NCBI GenBank assembly: GCA_019748295.1
Contig: JAIEPT010000024.1
Coordinates: 1 to 64,000, forward strand
Length of the DNA: 64,000 bases
From: Gemmataceae bacterium
GTDB taxonomy: Bacteria; Planctomycetota; Planctomycetia; Gemmatales; Gemmataceae
Direction of reading: 5' to 3'
In this document: positions 36,452 through 44,389 of the stretch, piece by piece
How the letters are laid out: the number at the start of each line of letters is the position of its first letter
How positions within the stretch are numbered: the first letter of the stretch is position 1
Made by a program: the position numbers and the translations under genes
The notes under the pieces: generated by a model
What the model saw: only the letters and a program-made list of their open reading frames with translations
Databases searched by the model: none
What the model was told of the DNA's origin: nothing

Positions 36452-37543
36452 ATGACGACGTGGCAGCAATTCGCCCGAATGTCGAACGAAGAGCTCAGCC
36501 TTCGCAACGTGGCCGAAGTCAATCTGGCGTGTGCTGAAGGATTGCCGGGCGTCGATGCTTCGGTCGTCAATCGTTCGCTTCAATCCCTTGAAGAAGCGGT
36601 CAAGCGAACGCGCTAGGCCACGATCAAGCAGATGAACCGCTTCGATCGAAATCCTTCGGAATTTTTCCATTCACGCGAGTACTTCCGTTCGCTTGCCCTC
36701 CTGACGGTGTTGCGGCGAGATTGCGGGATTCGCTACAACCCCGACGTCATGGACGAATCGGCGCCTTTCACGCCGGCGGAATCGTTCGTTCATGGGGCGT
36801 TGATCGGCAACGGCGGTTCGTGCGCCTCCATGCCTGTCATCTTCGTCGCCGTTGGCCGAATGCTCGGATATCCGCTCAAACTGGTTTCGGCCAAAGGCGC
36901 ACGATTTACTCACCTCATCGCGCGATGGGATGAAGCGAAAATCGACCGGCACATCCGCTTCAACATCGAAGCAACCTCCCAGGGATTGAGTTGCAATCCG
37001 GACGACTACTATCGAATTGGCCGCTACGAACTCGACAAGGAACTTGAACGTCGGGGCCGCTTCCTGGTTTCAAAGTCACCCCGCGAGGAACTCGCTTGCT
37101 TCTTGATGGAGCGAGGTTGGTGCTTCCATGAGCTTGGCGGTTGGCGACGGAAAACCGAAGCGTTCGCTTGGGCATTGGGTCTTGCACCTGAGAACGACTT
37201 CTATCGCAACACTCTTTTCGTCTCGATCAATGGCTGGAAGCAGGAGATCGTCAAGCGAAAGCCGCGAGGGTTTCCGGAACTGCAAATCGAATCGCCTTTC
37301 CGCCGATTTCCGAGAGGCGTTCCCCTGGAAGCTGAGCGGGACATCTTCGCGACGGAAGCGACCGAAAACCTGCTGAACAATCCGGAGCTGGAGCGCGACT
37401 TTTGGGCGCCGATGCGTCAGAACAAGCTGTCGGAAGTCCCCAAGTTCGCCGTCGCCGATTTTCACCCGTCAGGGAATTGCAGAATTCGATTCCAAGGCAG
37501 AACGACGTTGAAGCGAAATAGCGAGGGAGGCAACCATGTTTGA
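36452..37543 (+). pseudogene. transglutaminase-like protein gene interrupted by an in-frame amber stop
   Basis: Two open parts share one frame: 36452-36616 (54 residues, MTTWQQFARMSNEELSLRNV) and, after TAG at 36614-36616, 36632-37543 (303 residues). The second part has the transglutaminase-like core: GNGGSCASMPVIFVAVGRML (Cys nucleophile), GYPLKLVSAKGARFTHLIAR (His) and the following Asp. I recall related planctomycete proteins in which both parts form one chain, so TAG is probably a nonsense mutation; the second part may also be translated alone from the ATG at 36632. GGGAG precedes the first ATG. The 3' end overlaps the RHS fragment by 8 bases. Confidence 0.65.
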
Positions 37544-38612
37544 TCCGAGCATCGGCCGGTGGCTGTCGGAAGACCCAATGGGATTCGACGCTGGAGATTC
37601 AAATCTGTATCGGTACGTCGGCAATCGGGCAACGATCGAAACGGATCCAAGCGGATACCTTCCGAGTGCCCGGCGCGGCACCTGGATTCGAGGACAGCCG
37701 GGAAACGGAGTCTTTCGCTTTGGCGACACACTCCTCAATCGGCTGCGCGGGGTAGTCGGCGCGGAGGTTCGATTCGTCAACAACACTATTCCGCAAGGGG
37801 GATTTCCGGCAAGTCGATACTGGCGAGGAAATTCCGCCCTCTCCCGTGTAGACATTGGGCGGATTGACGGAACCAGAGCCGATTTCACCGCTGCCGACCG
37901 ATTGTTCAGGCAACGAAATCCTGGGATAGCGAGGAGGCCTCCAGGATTCACTTGGCATCACGTCGGCGAACCAGGCTCTACGATTCTGGAACTGGTGGAA
38001 ACAGGAATTCACTCGACGACAAGCCATGACGGTCCTGCAGCCCCGTTTCGCGCGGCGCGAAGGAATGGTGGCGCACCTCCTGGCGTGGTAAATCCAGCTG
38101 TCCGCGGATCCTATGTGATGACGGGCTTAAGAGTCCTGGGATACGTCGGGATGGCATACACGGCTTGGCAAGCCTACGATGAATGGAACTGGCCGTTCGA
38201 GGAACGCATCGAAAGAGAGGCCGCAATGTATGGAATTACTCCGAGAAGTTGGTGGCTGATACGAGACAGCGAACCGCCGTGGCCGATGGCTATCAACCGT
38301 TTTCTTGGTAACATGACAGATGCCTTCCGCACGAACAACCAGCAAGCGATTGGCGGCATTGAGGGTCTAGGGTTAAATTCTGAGGATTGGACTTCGGTGC
38401 GCAGTTTTGTCGCGAACCATCGCTTGTCACGTGTAAGCTCTCCGTTCCTGCTTCAGCAAATCGATGTGCAGATCGCGAAGGCACGACAGCAGGAGAGCTT
38501 CTTGGAAGCAATCGAGATTTTGGGCTGGGTTCTCGAGAATTTCGCCGATAGTGTCGACCTCTACACTGAGTATGCGCAACGAATATTCAACAGTCTTGGA
38601 CCGCGAAGATAA
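37536..38612 (+). CDS. orphan RHS C-terminal tip with WHH (HNH/endonuclease VII-like) toxin domain
   Basis: A 358-residue product. Residues 2-40 are the end of an RHS core (FDPSIGRWLSEDPMGF and NLYRYVGN-x-DPSG), starting exactly where the core terminal signature begins. A variable region follows with RYWRGNSAL, then W140-H141-H142 in PPGFTWHHVGEPG, LELVETGIH and SHDGP, the pattern of WHH nucleases (PF14414). About 190 further residues are of unknown fold, with a hydrophobic helix near 195-210. RHS tips deliver DNA-degrading toxins. No secretion part or full RHS shell is nearby, so it may be a displaced cassette. GAGG precedes the ATG. GC content is lower than that of neighbouring genes. Confidence 0.82.
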   Translation: MFDPSIGRWLSEDPMGFDAGDSNLYRYVGNRATIETDPSGYLPSARRGTWIRGQPGNGVFRFGDTLLNRLRGVVGAEVRFVNNTIPQGGFPASRYWRGNSALSRVDIGRIDGTRADFTAADRLFRQRNPGIARRPPGFTWHHVGEPGSTILELVETGIHSTTSHDGPAAPFRAARRNGGAPPGVVNPAVRGSYVMTGLRVLGYVGMAYTAWQAYDEWNWPFEERIEREAAMYGITPRSWWLIRDSEPPWPMAINRFLGNMTDAFRTNNQQAIGGIEGLGLNSEDWTSVRSFVANHRLSRVSSPFLLQQIDVQIAKARQQESFLEAIEILGWVLENFADSVDLYTEYAQRIFNSLGPRR

Positions 38613-38659
38613 CGAGTAATCGGAAAGTGTGCAAGAACGGCCTAGTTGATGGAGGCAGA

Positions 38660-39898
38660 ATGAGCAGCTTGCTCGTGATTGGACTGCTTTTGATTGCGGG
38701 AAGCTTGTTTTTCAGCATGCATATGCCGTCCGACGACGAGCATTCCTGGGTTCCTGAAAGGGTAAATCGGCTCAAAGGAGAAATCACCTTTGAAGGCAAG
38801 AAGATCGTCGCCGTCAATCTCGCATACGCGAATGCGAAAAACTCCGATATGAGTTGGGTCTCGCGTTTGACTGATCTTCGGTCGCTGGACATTAGCGAAA
38901 CGAAGGTGTCCGATCTTGGCCTAGCACCGCTCGCCAAGTTGCAAAAACTTCAAGAATTGAAATTGCCTGGAGGGATTACTGACGCGGGAATGAAGAGTTT
39001 GACGGAGTTGAAAAGTCTGGAAACCTTAAGCATCGTCTATGCGGAAATAAGCAATACTGGATTGGCCTCCTTGCGTGGGTCAGGATCACTTAAGGAACTC
39101 GAATTGTATGGGACCAAGGTTAGCGATCCGGGAGAAGCCTTGAAGGGCCACGGCTTGCATCGCCTTGATTTTTGTTATTCTCCTCTTTCCGCAACGGCGA
39201 TTGACAATCTTAAGTTGCTTTCGAGCCTCACGGCTTTGAGCTTAGCGGAGGCAAATGTCACGGACACGGAACTTGATCGCGTTTTTCGGCTTAGTCAACT
39301 GAAGAAGTTAAACGTTTCGTTCAATGACATCACGGATGCCGGACTGCAGCGTCTGGATGAAATGAAAGCGATTCAATCGTTGTATCTTGGAGGGACGAGA
39401 ATTTCGAACGATGGGGTTGCGCGTATAGCCCGATCGAACACAATTGAAGATCTTGCGCTTCAGTTCGCTGAAAACATCACGGACGAAGGATTTAGTCATT
39501 TAGGCGGCATGACACAACTCAAGTTTCTCAATCTCAATGGAACTAGTATCACTGATGAAGGGCTACGTCATCTCTCCACGCTCACGAAGATGGAAGTCCT
39601 TCAACTCGACAACACGAAAATCAATGGTTCCGGCTTTCGCCATCTCAAGGCTATGCGTCGCTTGAAGCACCTCGATCTGGGATTTTCGCCGATCGTCGAC
39701 GGGTCGCTGACTCATCTAAAAGACTTTCCTGCCTTAGAGAAACTGGGGCTTGTCCAAGCCCATGTCACCGATGCGGGCCTTAAAGCTTTGGCCGACCTGC
39801 CTTCGCTGCGTGAACTTCAGATGCAAGGCTCAAACGTTTCCCCGGAAGCAGTCGAAAAGCTAAAGATGACAAGACCCGACATGCTGATCACTCCTTAA
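38660..39898 (+). CDS. leucine-rich-repeat protein with N-terminal membrane anchor
   Basis: A 412-residue protein. An N-terminal helix (MSSLLVIGLLLIAGSLFFS) is a membrane anchor or lipoprotein-like leader. About twelve LRR units of 23-25 residues follow, for example DLRSLDISETKVSDLGLAPL, KKLNVSFNDITDAGLQRLDE and LKFLNLNGTSITDEGLRHLS, of the type common in planctomycetes (LxxLxLxxTxITDxGLxxL). It is probably a protein-binding surface outside the cytoplasm. GGAGGCAGA decides the ATG at 38660. It is noticeably AT-richer than the flanks and belongs to the toxin island. Confidence 0.88.
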   Translation: MSSLLVIGLLLIAGSLFFSMHMPSDDEHSWVPERVNRLKGEITFEGKKIVAVNLAYANAKNSDMSWVSRLTDLRSLDISETKVSDLGLAPLAKLQKLQELKLPGGITDAGMKSLTELKSLETLSIVYAEISNTGLASLRGSGSLKELELYGTKVSDPGEALKGHGLHRLDFCYSPLSATAIDNLKLLSSLTALSLAEANVTDTELDRVFRLSQLKKLNVSFNDITDAGLQRLDEMKAIQSLYLGGTRISNDGVARIARSNTIEDLALQFAENITDEGFSHLGGMTQLKFLNLNGTSITDEGLRHLSTLTKMEVLQLDNTKINGSGFRHLKAMRRLKHLDLGFSPIVDGSLTHLKDFPALEKLGLVQAHVTDAGLKALADLPSLRELQMQGSNVSPEAVEKLKMTRPDMLITP

Positions 39899-39929
39899 TG
39901 GAGCGGCGGAATGAACCTCGACGCCGAAT

Positions 39930-40110
39930 GCGCGAGTTTGCAGCAACGCGTTCTCCCACCCCAAAGGAAAAGACATTCAGGACTTGGAAGAGCAATTGGG
40001 CGTCATTCTTCCTGACTCATATCGAGATTTCTTGCTTGGCTATAATGGGGGCTTCTTCAACGAGCCAAGAAATTTGCTGCCCGGCGCCAGAATGCTGCGG
40101 ATCGATTGAC
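39930..40110 (+). pseudogene. decayed SUKH (SMI1/KNR4) immunity-like gene
   Basis: In the frame of the triplet at 39966, the plus strand reads GKDIQDLEEQ followed by LGVILPDSYRDFLLGYNGG and FFNEPRNLLPGARMLRID, then TGA at about 40108. LxVxLPxxYxxFLLxxNGG is the SUKH-superfamily hallmark. There is no start codon in this frame; the nearest ATG (39911) is in another frame, and a stop lies in-frame upstream, so the gene is frameshifted. SUKH proteins are the usual immunity partners of WHH-type toxins, which matches the upstream gene. Homology fades after about 40110. Confidence 0.7.
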
Positions 40111-40205
40111 GCTCCTCCGATCGGCTACACGATCATGGGGGAAAATGATCTTCATGCTCGTCGATCCGACCGGCGAGGGCTGCCGTATCGTCTGATCGGA
40201 TCCTG

Positions 40206-40475
40206 ATGCGGCTCGAAGAAGTGCGAGCACGATGCCCGGAACTGCGTTTCGGGCAGATGATTGCCGCCATCGGCCTGCTTGCCGAGGATGATACAGGCTT
40301 TTCTTTATGGGAAGTCGAAGACGCCGATTTTGGGGCTGCTTTAGCACGCTTTGCCGCGGACATGGCACGACGAGATACAGTCCCTTTAGAACCAGCAGTT
40401 GCACCCGGCGGCGACACAGGCCCTGCTCCTTCCGCATTCTCGGATCCCCAACAGCCGCAAAGGCAGCCACGCTGA
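40206..40475 (+). CDS. small acidic protein of unknown function
   Basis: An 89-residue product with MRLEEVRARCPELRFGQMIA, LWEVEDADFGAALARFAADM and a Pro-rich end. Short proteins with the pattern P-x-LRxGQ...WxVEDxxxxxAA recur in planctomycete genomes by my recollection, without a known function. The start is uncertain: the D-P-D-A sequence just before it, in another frame, hints at a longer ancestral protein disrupted by a frameshift. Confidence 0.5.
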   Translation: MRLEEVRARCPELRFGQMIAAIGLLAEDDTGFSLWEVEDADFGAALARFAADMARRDTVPLEPAVAPGGDTGPAPSAFSDPQQPQRQPR

Positions 40476-40556
40476 TTCGTTCGGAGGCGACTATGGCAAT
40501 GAAGAAGGTGGCCCCTGGGGTCAAGATTGTGCTGGTCAAGCAATGGTTGAACAGCG

Positions 40557-40586
40557 AAAAGGAGGCGCCGTCTTGCGTCTCCTTTT
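40557..40586. terminator. bidirectional terminator
   Basis: AAAAGGAGGCGC (40557-40568) pairs with GCGTCTCCTTTT (40575-40586) with one mismatch, around CGTCTT. With A's on one side and T's on the other, it could end both the plus-strand island and the minus-strand TIGR03067 gene, whose stop is 33 bases away. Confidence 0.75.
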
Positions 40587-40618
40587 CTCTCGCAGCATTC
40601 ATTTGGAAGCACCATATT

Positions 40619-41086
40619 TCACTGAATGGGCCGTCGCAGGTTGAGAGTCAGCACGCCCGGCTTCGGAGAAAAATCCGTAGGGCGCGATCCAGGGCCGGAG
40701 GTTGCAAGCGAAAGGGCGATGCGAAGGGAGTCGCCGTTCCATTCGATGATGCCGTGCTGGATTTCGATCTTGTCGAAGCCCGCCTGTCGAGCCACATCGA
40801 ACCGAACGAGTTTTTGCGAAGCGTCGATACGGAAGCGGACGATTCCCGTTCTGCCGCCGCGAGGACTCATCGAGAATTGGTCCTCCCAGAACTCCGCCGT
40901 GAGCTTTTCGATTTCCGCGTCCGGCACGCGAACGCCTTCCTTGTTCATGGAAGAAGCGACCCAGTTCCCCTGAAGTTTCGACCCCAGTTCAGCTTCGGGC
41001 AGCAGCGTTGCCTTGCCTTGAGCGACCGCGGAATTGGCGATCACAAACGCGAATGCGACGGCTGCGACGATGCGAAGGCAATTCAC
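40619..41086 (-). CDS. secreted TIGR03067-domain protein
   Basis: A 155-residue protein with a signal peptide (MNCLRIVAAVAFAFVIANSAVA) and the planctomycete TIGR03067 domain: LQGNWVASSMNKEGVRVPDA, GIIEWNGDSLRIALSLA and RPTDFSPKPGVLTLNLRR. The domain is found almost only in this lineage, often in paralogous sets, and has no assigned function. It stands alone between two terminator-like hairpins. Confidence 0.85.
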   Translation of the reverse strand: MNCLRIVAAVAFAFVIANSAVAQGKATLLPEAELGSKLQGNWVASSMNKEGVRVPDAEIEKLTAEFWEDQFSMSPRGGRTGIVRFRIDASQKLVRFDVARQAGFDKIEIQHGIIEWNGDSLRIALSLATSGPGSRPTDFSPKPGVLTLNLRRPIQ

Positions 41087-41171
41087 GGCTTGACTCCTTA
41101 ACGCGAAGGTTTCTGAGGGGGAAGCTGAGCCGACATTCGCTTCGCTCTCTTCCCGCTGCCATTACGGAGAT

Positions 41172-41208
41172 AGCCGTCCGCTGTGACAAATGCAGAACGG
41201 CTTTTTTT
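41172..41208 (+). terminator. rho-independent terminator without an assigned gene
   Basis: AGCCGT (41172-41177) pairs with ACGGCT (41197-41202), followed by seven T's. No plus-strand gene ends nearby: the TIGR03067 gene runs the other way, and the CocE gene starts 260 bases later. The transcript it ends is unknown. The rest of 41087-41468 holds only the promoter-like site at 41370. Confidence 0.65.
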
Positions 41209-41369
41209 CGATAGGAGCTCCGATACCCTTTCGTCTCGCCTTCAGCCGAACCAGGAGGTCCAGCGGTTTTAGCACGCTGCGAAAGCAAGTGTCGGCGACG
41301 GGCTCCACAGATGAATCAATCGACCTCCGGGAAGCTGCGAACACTTGCCTTCCCAGCGTGCCAAGGTCG

Positions 41370-41398
41370 TTGACATTCGTCTTCGCTCCGTCCATAGT
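41370..41398 (+). promoter_or_regulatory. candidate sigma-70-type promoter of the CocE-like gene
   Basis: TTGACA (41370-41375), a 17-base spacer and CATAGT (41393-41398) lie 71 bases before the ATG at 41469. The -35 box is perfect and the spacing optimal; the -10 box matches at four of six positions. Confidence 0.45.
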
Positions 41399-41468
41399 CG
41401 ATGCGACATCGCATGTTGCCGGCCGTCCCCCCTGCCTTTTCGACGGTCGCCATTGCAGAGGAATCGTC

Positions 41469-43439
41469 ATGCATCTCCGCGCGTTCGTGATGCTCTTGCT
41501 TCCCCTCCTGGCGATCGCGTCGCCTCTGACGGCTCAAGACGACGTGAAGCCGGCGAAGACGTATCCGGAATTGCCGAGCGAGATCCCCAAGGAATTCAAG
41601 CCGGTTCAGGACACGTTCGACTTCGCCAAACGCACCGCGATGATTCCGATGCGCGACGGCGTGAAGCTGCACACGGTCATTCTCGTTCCCAAGGGGGCGA
41701 AGGGGGCGCCGATGCTGCTGACGCGCACCCCGTACAACGCAGTTCGGCTCACGAGCCACGCGTCGAGTTCGCACCTGGGGCCGATGCTCGCGGGCTACGA
41801 CAACGCGCTCGACGTCATCCTCGAAGCCGGGTACATCCGCGTCGTGCAGGATGTGCGCGGCAAACATGGTTCCGAAGGGGACTACATCGTCAATCGCCCC
41901 TTGCGCGGCCCGCAGAACAAGACCCCGGTCGATCACGCCACCGACACCTACGACACGGTTGAATGGCTCGTCAAAAACGTCACGGAGAGCAACGGCAAAG
42001 TCGGCATCCTTGGAATCTCGTATGACGGTTTCCTGCCCCTCATGGCCCTGGTCGATCCGCACCCGGCTCTCAAGGTTTCGGTGCCGATGAACCCGATGGT
42101 AGACGGCTGGATGGGGGACGATTGGTTCCACTATGGCGCCTTTCGCCAACTCATGGCGCCATGGATTTACAATCAAGTCGCGACGCAGCGCGGCGATGCT
42201 CGCTGGTGGCGCAGCCATGCGGATGATTACGACACCTATCTTCAAGCGGGGTCAGCGGGCGAATTGGGCCGGCGACGCGGACTCGATCAACTCGGCTTCT
42301 GGAAAAAGCTGACCGACCATCCCGCCTACGACGAGTTTTGGCAGGATCAGGCCCTGGATAAGCTGCTCGCGGCTCAACCGCTCAAAGTGCCTGTGATGCT
42401 CGTCCACAGCTTGTGGGACCAGGAAGACATCTACGGGGCGCCGGCGGTTTACAAGACGCTGAAGCCAAAGGATGCCGCAAAGGACAAGGTGTTTCTCGTC
42501 CTGGGGCCGTGGAATCATGGGCAGATGATCAACAACGGCAGTTCGCTCGGCGCCATCAAGTTCGGCAGCGATACTTCGCTCCACTTCCGCAAGAAGATTC
42601 TGGCGCCGTTCCTCGCTCAATACCTGAAAGACGGGGCTCCGAAAGCGGACATCGCCCCGGTTCATGCGTTCGAGACGGGGACCAACGAATGGCGCCGTCA
42701 CTCCACCTGGCCGCCGGCGCAGCAGCCGATGGCGAAGCTTCACCTGCGGGCTGGGAACAAGCTGACCCGCGAGGCCCCGAAGCAAGGGGACGCGGAGTAC
42801 GAGGAGTATGTATCGGACCCCGCGAAGCCGATCCCCTACGTCCGTAGGCCGATCAAAGGGCCAGGCTCCGAAGATTGGCCGCGCTGGCTGACCGACGACC
42901 AACGCGATGCGGCCACGCGTACGGATGTGGTCACGTTCGTCTCTGACGTGTTGACGGAGCCGATGAAGATCGCGGGCGAACCGATCGCGAACCTGATCGC
43001 TTCAACGAGCGGGACGGATTCGGATTGGGTCGTCAAAGTGATCGATGTATATCCCGACGAGGTGGGCGACGACGCCGCGATGGGCGGCTACCAGCTGATG
43101 GTTTCCGCCGACATCTTCCGAGGCCGCTATCGCGAGAGCTTCGCCAAGCCGAAGGCGATCACGCCGGACACGCCCCTCGCGTATCGCTTCGCGCTGCCGA
43201 CCGCGAACCATGTCTTTCGGCCTGGGCACCGGATCATGGTGCAGATTCAGTCGAGTTGGTTCCCGCTTTACGACCGCAATCCGCAGACGTTCGTGCCCAA
43301 CATCTTCTGGGCCAAGCCAGGCGACTACCGCAAGGCGATTCAGCGAATCTACCATTCGCCTTCGAACGCCGCCTTCATCGAACTGCCGATCGTCGCGCCA
43401 ACCGCCCCCGCGAAGAGCCTTCGACGGGAAGAAGAATGA
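41469..43439 (+). CDS. secreted CocE/NonD-family hydrolase (S15-type acyl hydrolase)
   Basis: A 656-residue CocE/NonD protein, related to cocaine esterase, glutaryl-7-ACA acylase and X-Pro dipeptidyl peptidase. A signal peptide (MHLRAFVMLLLPLLAIASPL) is followed by the hydrolase domain (about 55-370). The nucleophile is S184 in VGILGISYDGF; Asp lies in SLWDQEDIYG and His in GPWNHGQ. The C-terminal jelly-roll (about 400-640) is the PepX_C domain. It probably cleaves amide or ester bonds in the periplasm. GAGG precedes the ATG; the longer open frame upstream is not coding-like. Confidence 0.9.
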   Translation: MHLRAFVMLLLPLLAIASPLTAQDDVKPAKTYPELPSEIPKEFKPVQDTFDFAKRTAMIPMRDGVKLHTVILVPKGAKGAPMLLTRTPYNAVRLTSHASSSHLGPMLAGYDNALDVILEAGYIRVVQDVRGKHGSEGDYIVNRPLRGPQNKTPVDHATDTYDTVEWLVKNVTESNGKVGILGISYDGFLPLMALVDPHPALKVSVPMNPMVDGWMGDDWFHYGAFRQLMAPWIYNQVATQRGDARWWRSHADDYDTYLQAGSAGELGRRRGLDQLGFWKKLTDHPAYDEFWQDQALDKLLAAQPLKVPVMLVHSLWDQEDIYGAPAVYKTLKPKDAAKDKVFLVLGPWNHGQMINNGSSLGAIKFGSDTSLHFRKKILAPFLAQYLKDGAPKADIAPVHAFETGTNEWRRHSTWPPAQQPMAKLHLRAGNKLTREAPKQGDAEYEEYVSDPAKPIPYVRRPIKGPGSEDWPRWLTDDQRDAATRTDVVTFVSDVLTEPMKIAGEPIANLIASTSGTDSDWVVKVIDVYPDEVGDDAAMGGYQLMVSADIFRGRYRESFAKPKAITPDTPLAYRFALPTANHVFRPGHRIMVQIQSSWFPLYDRNPQTFVPNIFWAKPGDYRKAIQRIYHSPSNAAFIELPIVAPTAPAKSLRREEE

Positions 43440-43646
43440 AATCGCCGGCGAACGGATCGCAGAGTCGGGTGGGCATGGTCGTCAGCTGCTTCGTGCGCGT
43501 TATTAGTCTAAATTTAGGGATGCACATCTCCTTTTCGCGAGGCAGACACGATGTTGCGCATCTCCGCCCTATGCGTGCTTATTTGGACCAGCGCGACGGA
43601 GCGACGCTGTTTTTCGAATGGCGGAATCGATTTTAGGAGCCCTGCA

Positions 43647-44303
43647 TTGTTGCCGCGAGTGTTGGAACCTGAGGTCATGGATTCGGCCGAGGAGGCCCAC
43701 GACTACGACGCGATGGACCATAGTCAGGTCAATCGCGTCTTCGTGGACGACTTTCGCGCCCTCTACGCGGGGCACGGGCCGGTGCTCGACGTGGGCACCG
43801 GCACGGCGCAGATACCGATCGAGCTTGCCAAACGTGACCCGCGGATCACGGTGGTGGGCGTCGATCTCGCGAAGCACATGCTTGCCGTCGCCCGACGCAA
43901 TATCGATCGAGCAGGTTTGGCGTCGCAAGTGCGTATGGAACAGATCGACGCGAAAGGATTGCCGTTTGGCGATGCGTCTTTCGTCGCAGTCATGTCGAAC
44001 AGCATCGTGCATCACATCCCGGAACCGCTCGGCGTTCTGAGCGAGATTGCCCGAGTGGTTGGAAAACAGGGCGTGATTTTCGTCCGCGATTTGCTGCGGC
44101 CTGCCAATGATGCGGAAGTGCGTCATCTCGTCGTCACCTATGCCGCGGACGCGAATGCCCACCAGCGAGCGATGTTCGATGCATCTTTACGAGCGGCCCT
44201 GACGTTGGACGAAATCCGCGACATGGTTGCGTCACTCGGCTTTCCCCGCGAGACGGTGCAGCAAACGAGCGACCGCCATTGGACGTGGTCGCAAGTCGAA
44301 TAA
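43647..44303 (+). CDS. class I SAM-dependent methyltransferase
   Basis: A 218-residue methyltransferase. Motif I is GPVLDVGTGTAQIPIELAKR (near residue 44), the acidic residue of motif II is VVGVDLAKHML, and SFVAVMSNSIVHHIPEP matches motif IV with the HHxPEP signature of small-molecule methyltransferases (type 11/25). It transfers a methyl group from SAM to an unknown substrate. I propose the TTG at 43647 because AGGAG lies 7 bases upstream; an ATG at 43551 gives a longer, non-homologous N-terminus. Confidence 0.82.
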   Translation: MLPRVLEPEVMDSAEEAHDYDAMDHSQVNRVFVDDFRALYAGHGPVLDVGTGTAQIPIELAKRDPRITVVGVDLAKHMLAVARRNIDRAGLASQVRMEQIDAKGLPFGDASFVAVMSNSIVHHIPEPLGVLSEIARVVGKQGVIFVRDLLRPANDAEVRHLVVTYAADANAHQRAMFDASLRAALTLDEIRDMVASLGFPRETVQQTSDRHWTWSQVE

Positions 44304-44333
44304 AATCCGGACGCCACTGGCCATGAATGCAAA

Positions 44334-44371
44334 AACGAAGCGGGCGGGATGTGAGTCCCGCCCGCTTCGTT
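44334..44371. terminator. bidirectional terminator between convergent genes
   Basis: AACGAAGCGGGCGGGA (44334-44349) pairs perfectly with TCCCGCCCGCTTCGTT (44356-44371). On the minus strand it is followed by five T's. It lies between the methyltransferase and the cytochrome-WD40 gene and can serve both. Confidence 0.88.
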
Positions 44372-44389
44372 TCGAGATCCGCAGTCCGC

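Noticed and set aside
40493-40618. Small plus-strand gene starting MAMKKVAPGVKIVLVKQWL with a good GGAGG site
   Set aside because: It has no homology I recognise, runs through a terminator hairpin and continues antisense into the TIGR03067 gene, so I do not call it. A ribosome-profiling test would settle it.
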